DNA from: Saccopteryx bilineata
Taxonomy: Eukaryota > Chordata > Mammalia > Chiroptera > Emballonuridae
NCBI RefSeq assembly: GCF_036850765.1
Contig: NC_089490.1
Span: 128,306,522-128,370,521 of the forward strand
Direction: 5' to 3'
Length of the DNA: 64,000 nucleotides
How positions within the stretch are numbered: position 1 is the stretch's first letter; the number at the start of each line of letters is the position of its first letter. The notes beneath the pieces are model-generated. The model saw nothing but the letters and a program-made list of their open reading frames with translations. It was not told the origin of the DNA and did not search any database. Below, piece after piece: positions 57,117 to 64,000 of the stretch. The position numbers were made by a program, and so were the translations under genes.

Positions 57117-58557
57117 GTACTGCCTCCCAGTGTGACCTGTGGGGAGAGGGGTGTGTATGTAGGATCTGTGCCCCCAATCAGCTGGCCCTCTGCAAGCCCC
57201 CTCTGAGTTAGGGATCAGAGGGTGACGTTGCACAGTACAGTAACCCCTGAAGGATCTTGACTAACACATTCCTTGCCTATCCTAGTCCCTCTTAGTCTCC
57301 GGGGGCTGTTTCCAAGTCATTTTCATCTTTTCGCCTTAAATTACTCTCAGTTAAATATCTGCTCTGCCCTGACCTGTCCTTTCCCTTTTGGTGCCTGATC
57401 AAGACCCCCAGAGAGGGCAGGGCAGAAGGTATGACAGACAGGCTTCAGAACTTGCACAAATCTCACAGATTATTCCAGAACAGCTTCATTTTTTTTTTCA
57501 GGAGAGGAATTAGAGACAAGAGAGGTTCAGAGACTTGATTGAGATCCCATAACGATCATTGGGAAAAGCTGGGACTTGAATTTTGGGACCCTGACTCCCA
57601 GCGGGAGACATGGAAAGAACTTGGGCTGAAAAGAAGCAAGGAGAGAGAATGATCACTGTGAGCCAGGACTGGGGTTGCAGAAGCTGAGAAGTGGGTATGA
57701 TCAGGGCAGGAACTAGAAAGGAGGTTGTGAGAAGGAGCAGGGAGTGCAGGGGCCAGGAAGGCTGGGGTTCTTAGGACCTGCGACAGGCCTTTGAGGTGCC
57801 CACTGAGTTCTCTATTTTCTTGAGGCTTGGGCTGGGACCCACCCTGGCATGCCTGCACAGTGGGCATTGGGGCTAATGAGTGAGTTCTATGCTTTGCCTG
57901 GAGATGCATGACTAAGCCAGAGCAGGAACAGGGGCACTGACAGGTGGTAGAACAAAGGCCTCTGTGGAGAGTGTCTACCCCCTACTTCCCTAGGGCAATA
58001 GTCAACAGGATAAATCCCCACAGCAGGGAGAATGAGACAGGTGCAGGGCAGGGAAGGACTGGGGCAACCAGCAAGCCCCTTTTGTTATGTGTATTTGCAT
58101 ATGTGGGCACACACACTTACTTCCACCCCAAAGCCCACAGAGCTTTCCCATGAGGCCAGGCTGACTGAGCTCCTGGCTGAGGCTGGCAGAGGCACAAGGA
58201 GGACCCTGGGTGCAGCTGCCCAGAAGCTCCCATCTGTACACTCCCTGGGCCCAGCGGCACATTGCCATGGCAAGGTGGACAGACAGCCTCAGGGATATTT
58301 CTATTACTGTTCTTAGGACTTGGGGAAATGGGACCTTGAGAGACTGGGCTCCTGGAGGGTGTCCTACTCCCTACCACAGTAGCTGTCCAGCAAGTCTTGG
58401 GCACTGCTCAGTTCACCTTTTTTATTTATGTTTCCAAATAAATGATGGGTTAAGCACATCTGCTGTCTTGCTCTATGCCATGATTTGCGGATATCCTCCT
58501 AAGGTGAGGCTGGCTCCTTGGGAGAAAGAGGGATGATAGGAGGAGGGGACTTAGGTA

Positions 58558-58564
<7 letters not shown>
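57117..58564 (+). other. KRT7-like intron 2, left part
   Basis: No gene or clear repeat is recognised before the SINE at 58565, apart from a MIR-like scrap near 57490-57600 (GGAATTAGAGACAAGAGAGG). Confidence 0.5.
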
Positions 58565-58588
<24 letters not shown>

Positions 58589-58944
58589 GTATTTTTACGA
58601 ACCTGGAAACGGGGAGACAGTCAGACTCCCGCATGTGCCGACCTGGATCCACCAGGCATGCCCACCAGGGGGCGATGCTCTGCCCATCTTGGGGCGTCAC
58701 TCTGCCGCAATCAGAACCATTCTAGCGCCTGAGGCAGAGGCCACAGAGCCATCCTCAGCACCCGGGCAAACTCTGCTCCAGTGGAACCTTGGCTGTGGGA
58801 GGGCAAGAGAGAGACAGAGAGGAAGGAGAGGGGGAGGGGTGGAGAAGCAGATGGGCGCTTCTCCTGTGTGCCCTGGCCGGGAATCGAACCTGGGACTCCT
58901 GCATGCCAGGCCGATGCTCTACCACTGAGCCAACCGGCCAGGGC
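58565..58944 (-). mobile_element. Bat SINE type A in KRT7-like intron 2
   Basis: Minus-strand copy with a long T tail (58565-58588), ending GAGCCAACCGGCCAGGGC. Target duplication CTTAGGTATCCTCTT / CTTAGGCATCCTCTT (14 of 15). Confidence 0.96.
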
Positions 58945-59009
58945 CTTAGGCATCCTCTTCTTGATTCCATAAGGTTCCTCCCCTTTAGGCCAGTTCTTTC
59001 TCCTGAGGG

Positions 59010-59240
59010 GGTAGGATTAGGTAGTGGTTAAGGGATGGGCCTGGAGTCAGACTGCCAAGTTTCAAGTGTGGGCTTAGCCACTTAGCGATTTAGTGACTGG
59101 ACAGATGACTCTGTCTCTCTGTGTCCCCATCCCCTGCCCTGCTAATCATTGTACTATTGTTGTGAGGATTAAATGAGCTAATACACAGGAAGCACATAAC
59201 AGTGCCAGCCCATATGAAGCGGTCTGTAAACAGGGCTCTT
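59010..59240 (+). repeat. MIR SINE
   Basis: A fairly complete plus-strand MIR: TTAGGTAGTGGTTAAGGGAT, GGGCCTGGAGTCAGACTGCC, TTGTGAGGATTAAATGAGCT, AGCACATAACAGTGCCAGCC. Confidence 0.85.
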
Positions 59241-59463
59241 TTTCTTTGCTTTCTCCCAGTATATGCAGCCTTTGTCCTTTAATTCACATGTTTCCCACTC
59301 CCTTGCCCCATCCTACACTAAGACTCAAAGCCTTAGGAATCACCACATGGAAAAGGCATGTCATTAAGGAGAGCATGAGGGTGATGCAGGGTAGATTTTC
59401 ACACCTGGATCTGAGGGGGCTGGAGGCAAAGCTGCACTGACACCAAGCCCTCCTCTACTGCAG

Positions 59464-59517
59464 GTATGAAGAGGAAATTAACCGGGGTGTGAGAATGAGT
59501 TTGTGGTGCTGAAAAAG
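59464..59517 (+). pseudogene. KRT7: KRT7-like exon 3, 7-nt deletion
   Basis: It starts YEEEINR and ends with the bases for ENEFVVLKK, but 7 nt are missing between them (54 nt instead of 61). In the incoming frame it reads to a TGA (TGGTGCTGA). Acceptor CAG and donor GTGAGG are intact. Confidence 0.88.
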
Positions 59518-59699
59518 GTGAGGGGGGATAGATAGGAGGGATGGTGGATGTTGTCTGAACACGTGGGACCACATGGTCCTCTCACCTGAGCAGCCAATAA
59601 GGACCTGTGCCCAAGGTCTGGCCTGGCGGACTGCAAGAAGGAATGATGGGCTTGTAGAAAGAGAGATCTGGAGGTCGTGCTCTTATATCATAGCCTGAC

Positions 59700-59782
59700 T
59701 TGTGTGTGTGTGCATGTGTGCTTGTGTGTGTATGTGAGAGTGTGTGTGTGTGTGTGTGCATGTGTGCTTGTGTGTGTGTGTG

Positions 59783-59817
<35 letters not shown>

Positions 59818-59823
59818 GTGTGA

Positions 59824-59854
<31 letters not shown>

Positions 59855-59856
59855 TC
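59700..59856. repeat. (TG)n-rich microsatellite in KRT7-like intron 3
   Basis: TG dinucleotide array interrupted by GAG, GCATG and CT units. It lies about 180 bp after exon 3. Confidence 0.97.
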
Positions 59857-60379
59857 TGGTTAGTCGCTAGAATTGTTTCTGGGCCTGGAGGGGTTAGAAT
59901 TAATATCAAAGGATAAAGTTTGAAAAGGGAGATTCAAATCCCAAATAAGGAAGTGTTGTATCACAGTCAGAACATTTCATTACAGACAAAGGTGGCACAT
60001 GGTAGGCCTGAAATATTTGCTGAATGAATGGAATGGGTTGCCTTGAGGCAGAGTAAGTTCCCCATCCCTAAGAGGTCTTAGGTCTTACAGGGGCCCAATT
60101 TAAGATATTGATTTAACACATGTTCACTGAGCAGCTGAGTTTTCCAGGATCATCCACATAAATGTAGCCTGTCCCCAGAGTGTTGGGCCTCTGGAGGTTC
60201 AGGGATGGGTGAAAGTGGGCACTACCCATAGGAGTTTAACAGCAGGAAAGTGTAGCTAGAAGGGATGCAAACATCATCTGGACCTGGGTTATCTGTGGTG
60301 CTCCTATACCAGAATCACCCATGCTGCAAGTTAAACATTCAGGCTTGAGATGTTCTTATGTCTGAGAGTGGTGTTCTGG

Positions 60380-60520
60380 AGTCTAGATGATTTTATGCTC
60401 TTATTTGACTGATTAGAAGTTGAAGCTCACAGAATCCAAATGATTTGTTCAAGGTCACATAGCTAATAGGCAGCAGAGCTGGGGTGTGTTCAAATCACCA
60501 AAGTAGGAACTAGAAGTGCT
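60380..60520 (-). repeat. MIR SINE fragment
   Basis: Reverse-complement MIR: GAAGTTGAAGCTCACAGAAT, TGTTCAAGGTCACATAGCTA, CAGCAGAGCTGGGGTGTG. Confidence 0.75.
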
Positions 60521-60751
60521 AGGTTTGGGGTTTTAGGCTGCTCTGGACTACCAGTACTTAGAAGATACTCCAGTGTCTGTCAGGCAGCCTGGGAGTACTG
60601 AGTAGAGGAAACTTCCTGCCGTGGACATATCAGGCCACCTGGAAAAACTGTTTCTTGTGAGGGCAGAGGTGTTTGACCCTGAGGGTTAGACAGTGCTGGC
60701 TTACTTCCACCCTTGCAAAATGGTCTGTGTACATCTCACCACCCCCCGTAG

Positions 60752-60847
60752 GACGTGGATGCTGCCTACATGAACAAGGTGGAGCTGGAGGCCAGGGCAA
60801 GTGCCCTGGATGAGGACATCAAGTTCTTTAGGACCTTCTATGAGATG
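60752..60847 (+). pseudogene. KRT7: KRT7-like exon 4
   Basis: 96 nt, open: DVDAAYMNKVELEARASALD followed by EDIKFFRTFYEM. The length is as expected. The second half departs from the family (DALNDEINFLRTLNET), consistent with relaxed constraint. Confidence 0.88.
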
Positions 60848-61592
60848 GTGAGGACCTCAGGGGTAGGAAACATGTCATATCCTGTATGTCCTACCAGGGA
60901 GCCATCTGGTCTACCCCCTACCTCTGGGCTAGTCTGGGTGTGTGTTGACTGTGTGGGGGTACCTTTAACCTGCTCTTTATTATTCTTTCTGGACTCAGGA
61001 ATCCTTGATGGGCAGGGAGTTGAGGAGGAGGTGGCCTTAGCAGAGCAGGGTGGTAGAGTCCATCGGGATTGGCCTTTTAGAGACATGGAAGGGGCTGAAG
61101 GAGTCAGCAGGATGTCAAGGGATCCCCTGCTATGACAGAGTTCAGAGGTAGGTCATAGGGCAGGCAAAGGAGCCCGAGTCAGGAGAGACTGGAGTACCTG
61201 AGAGTTTGCACCCAGAGGGATTAGGTAGGAGTCTGCCCACCAACTGGCCGCTCTGTCTGTCCACCTTACCATTTCGTTCTCTCCCACTCACTGTTGCCCT
61301 GCTCTAGTCTTCTTTCCCTCGTGGGAGTTAAAAGTCTCTCCACTCCCATCAGTTTGAGGCTCTGGCCTTAGGCAGAAGATAAGGTGGCCAGTCATCTGGC
61401 AGGACTGGTCTGGGACAGAATTACATGTGACTCTAAGTACAGTTCTCATTTGTCAGTTCAGTCTAGCCTGTGCCTGAATATTCAACCTCCACCAGCCCCT
61501 CAGAGTGAATTTCCACGTGTTAATTTCAGGGGCTGAATCCTTGAGGCTTTCTTTGGGCATTTTTAATTTTAGTGAAGGTCTTCATATGTCAG

Positions 61593-61648
61593 TCACACAC
61601 ACACACACACACGTGTGTATGTGTGTGTGTGTGTGTATGTGTGTACAT
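61593..61648. repeat. (AC)n followed by (GT)n palindrome
   Basis: A run of AC (61593-61612) turns directly into GTGTGTATGTGTGTGTGT, so the two halves can pair as a hairpin. It lies 30 bp upstream of the mariner element. Confidence 0.93.
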
Positions 61649-61679
61649 ATACTGGTAACTATTTTCTTCTCATGAAATA

Positions 61680-62276
61680 CAGTGTGTCCATAAAGTCATG
61701 GTGCACTTTTGACCGGTCACAGGAAAGCAACAAAAGATGATAGAAATGTGAAATCTGCACCAAATAAAAGGAAAATTCTCCCAGTTTCATACCTATTCAG
61801 TGCAGTTCGATGTGGGCTCACGCACAGATTTTTTAGGGCTCCTTAGGTAGCTATCCCGTATAGCCTTTACAGACTCGTCACTGACTGATGGCCTACCAGA
61901 ACGGGGTTTCTCCACCAAACTGCCAGTTTCCTTCAACTGCTTATCCCACCAAGTAATGTTATTTCTATGTGGTGGCACTTCGTTATAAACGCACTGATAT
62001 TCACGTTGTACTTTGGTCACGGATTCGAATTTAGCGACCCACAGAACACACTGAACTTTCCTCTATACCGTCCACATCTTGACTGGCATGGCCGTGGGCT
62101 GCTCCACTGTATACACGGTGTTATGTCATCATCTGCGCATGCGCACATGCTACCACATCATCCTACAGAAACTGGGAGGGTTTTCCTTTTATTTGGTGCA
62201 GATTTCACATTTCTATCATCTTTTGTTGCTTTCCTGTGACCGGTCAAAAGTGCACCATGACTTTACAGACACATTG
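61680..62276 (-). mobile_element. Mariner-type element (597 bp) with N-terminal transposase remnant
   Basis: Terminal inverted repeats: left GTGTCCATAAAGTCATGGTG with CACTTTTGACCGGTCACAGG; right CTGTGACCGGTCAAAAGTGC with CACCATGACTTTACAGACAC. Ends are flanked by TA (61678-61679, 62277-62278). On the minus strand an open frame reads FTLYFGHG-region upstream and then TKVQREYQCVYNEVPPHRNN, TWWDKQLKETGSLVEKPRSG, RPSVSDESVKAIRDSYLRSP: the helix-turn-helix DNA-binding part of a mariner transposase. The DDE catalytic domain is absent; the frame ends within about 250 bp of the left end. It is a non-autonomous deletion derivative. It sits in KRT7-like intron 4. Confidence 0.9.
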
Positions 62277-62278
62277 TA

Positions 62279-62896
62279 CATTGCAGAAAATCCAGAAAAT
62301 TAAATAAAGCATAATATTGAAAACAAGTCACCTATATACCCGCTCTTATCATCTTGCTATCTACCTTTTCAGACTTTTTCTGTGCATATACACACAGAGA
62401 GATACAGAGATATATATTTTAAAAAAATAGAACCATACTTTTTCTATGTAATAGTATATCATGGGTATATTTCCCTGCCTATAAATACAGCCATACATCA
62501 GATTTAAAAGCTGCAGAGTGTTTCATCATAAGGCAGACTATGACTTATTTTACTCACCCTTAGTGATCCCCTTCACAGTAGAGCTCATGTCCCCCTCCCC
62601 CGCCCCTACCCAGTACCTCATAGCAGGAGCCATCACAGCTCACCACGCCTTCTCATTCTTTTACCCGCCTAAGCCCAGCAGACTCTTCTTTGAAAAGTTG
62701 CTAATGGTTCTTCAGGGTCCAGAGTGGGTGGAGCTGTTGAGGAGGTACTGTCTATGCTCTCTCCCTGCCTGGTGACTCATGCCCACTCTGTCCTCTTCTC
62801 CCTTTTTCTTTCCCTGGTATGTGGGGAATTCCAGGATGGGTATGGGAATAGGGGTGGGTCATGCCCCAAGTCCTGATGTCTGTCTGGTCCGTATAG
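62279..62896 (+). other. KRT7-like intron 4, right part
   Basis: AT-rich text to about 62510 (TTTTTCTATGTAATAGTATATC, of L1 3' style), then unique sequence to the exon 5 acceptor. No gene is seen. Confidence 0.45.
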
Positions 62897-63061
62897 GAGT
62901 TGTCAGAGCTGCAGTCCCAGATCTCTGAAACATCTGTGGTCCTGTCCATGGACAACAACCGCTCCCTGGACCTGGACAGCATCATTGCCGAGGTCAGGGT
63001 CCAGTACGAGGAGATGGCCAATCGTAGCCGGGTTGAAGCCAAGACCTGGTACCAGACCCAG
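62897..63061 (+). pseudogene. KRT7: KRT7-like exon 5
   Basis: 165 nt, open and the best-kept exon: [20 protein letters not shown], then [20 protein letters not shown] and EAKTWYQTQ. It encodes the L12/coil 2 region. No exon 6 is seen before the window ends. Confidence 0.9.
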
Positions 63062-63289
63062 GTATGCAGCCATTGGGGATACATTTCCTCCTCCTGTAGG
63101 GTCCTTGTGGCAGTTTCCCTTACTCCTCACCCTGTCCCAAGCCTTTAGGGCCTGGTCTCACTGTTCTGGCAGGCACCAGTGGTTAAGTCTATGGTGCTCT
63201 CCAGTGTCCTGGGTAAAAGAGGATGCACAGGACAGGGCCCTGCCCTGTTTGGGGAGCAGGGAGGCGGAAGTAAACATGGTTTAATAATA

Positions 63290-63480
63290 GCTAAAATGTG
63301 GCAAGTACTCATAATACTAGGCATTTCAGATATTTTTCCTGTATTGACTCATTTAACCCATAGAACAGTCTTATTAAGTAGGCATTATATTATTCCCATT
63401 TTACCAATGAGGAAACCGAGGCACAGAGAGGTTCAGTAATTTGCTTAATTCCATACAGCTACTAGATGGAAAAGCAGTGT
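63290..63480 (-). repeat. MIR SINE
   Basis: Well-preserved reverse-complement MIR: TATTGACTCATTTAACCCAT, CCATTTTACCAATGAGGAAA, CCGAGGCACAGAGAGGTTCA. Confidence 0.85.
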
Positions 63481-64000
63481 CCTAGGGCTACAGACCAAAA
63501 ACTGTGTGGAGGCAGCACAACTGACTGCAGGTGCTGAGAGAATGGCCGGGGGTGCTGAGGCAGGAGCAGAGGCAGGGTTTAAAGCAGCACAGAGGGCTGT
63601 CTCTGCAGGGGTAGGGAGTCATCCGTAGTGTGCAGCAGAGAACACAGTTATGGCAACAAGGAGACCTGTGCTCAGATAGGCTGTGTGACCCCTGACAGTG
63701 CCTTCATTCCCTGGGGTTCACTCTCCTCATCTGTGAAATGGGTGGTGCTGAGGAGGGGGTGCTTGGTAGGTGGAGGACTCAGACTTGCAGTGATTCTCTA
63801 GTACTAAGATGTGATGGGAATGGGAAGAGCCCCGGGATCAGTGGGGATGGGACCCGGGAGCTATCCTTGTCCTCCCTGTCCTGGCTGTGAGGAAACTGAG
63901 TCCCTGAGCTACTGCACTGCTCTATGTCTGGCCTCCTGGCACTTGCTGAAGGTTGCTGGGAGCAGACTGTCCTCCCTGGGAAGATAAGCTGAGAGGGCTG
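63481..64000 (+). other. KRT7-like intron 5 (to window end)
   Basis: A plus-strand MIR scrap lies near 63640-63760 (GCTGTGTGACCCCTGACAGT, TCATCTGTGAAATGGGTGG). No keratin exon 6 is visible. Confidence 0.55.

Larger units (their letters stand above)
55192..63061 (+). pseudogene. KRT7: Keratin 7-like gene, multiply frame-broken (exons 1-5 in window)
   Basis: The locus sits where KRT7 is expected beside KRT80 and matches keratin 7 across head, coil 1A, coil 1B and linker L12/coil 2. KRT7 normally pairs with type I keratins in simple epithelia such as bladder, lung ducts and mammary ducts. Five exons are seen: 55192-55525, 56906-57116, 59464-59517, 60752-60847 and 62897-63061. Introns are present, so it is not a processed copy. 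All visible donors are GT (GTGAGC, GTACTG, GTGAGG, GTGAGG, GTATGC) and all acceptors AG. Coding lesions: a frame change and a TAG in exon 1, one nt lost at the start of exon 2, seven nt lost in exon 3. Rod residues have also drifted. It could be the sole KRT7 (gene loss) or an inactive duplicate with an intact copy to the right of the window; the sequence here cannot decide. Confidence 0.88.

Noticed and set aside
57117..59463. Additional KRT7-like exon in intron 2
   Set aside because: No keratin-like coil sequence is found there; the exon order 1-5 is already complete and matches the family's intron positions.
23571..59856. CRISPR-like or other array interpretation of regularly spaced repeats
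   Set aside because: The tandem arrays have no unique spacers and the genome is mammalian; they are minisatellites and microsatellites.

Overview
The window is mammalian nuclear DNA: large introns, keratin exons, MIR/L2/L1M relics and simple repeats. It is crowded with tRNA-derived SINEs whose heads read like GGCCCTGGCCGGTTGGCTCA, CCTGACCTGTGGTGGCGCAG and CCTGACCAGGCGGTGGCGCA. I associate these with bats, most likely the horseshoe-bat side (Yinpterochiroptera). The bat call is fairly firm; the family-level call is from memory and was not searched.

The layout matches the KRT80-KRT7 end of the mammalian type II keratin cluster (human chromosome 12). KRT80 lies on the minus strand at the left: exon 2 is at 594-802 and exon 1 at 6446-6748, both open and correctly spliced, with the rest of the gene beyond the left edge. 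A KRT7-type gene lies on the plus strand at the right: exons 1-5 lie between 55192 and 63061. All splice dinucleotides are intact, but the reading frame is broken in exon 1 (frameshift plus TAG), exon 2 (1 nt short) and exon 3 (7 nt short). It is therefore a unitary or duplicated unprocessed keratin pseudogene. The two keratins are transcribed divergently from a roughly 48 kb interval.

That interval holds no intact gene that I can support. It contains a broken, intron-retaining METTL7A (TMT1A)-like exon and a large nest of mobile DNA at 43.1-47.2 kb (MIR, then an LTR-like repeat, then a 3.3 kb hAT transposon with a nearly complete transposase, then a SINE). It also contains two non-autonomous hAT elements, a TA-flanked DNA transposon inside the METTL7A relic, L1M 3' sequence, an MLT1 LTR, three copies of an LTR-like family with apparent 8-bp target duplications, and two sizeable minisatellites (87-bp and 25-bp units). 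A mariner derivative sits inside the KRT7-like locus. About twenty SINE copies are dated relative to one another by nesting and target-site duplications.

I found no operon-like or otherwise new enzymatic system. The most interesting signals are the multiply broken KRT7 locus, the near-complete hAT element with its subterminal hairpin, and the LTR-like family with 8-bp flanks.
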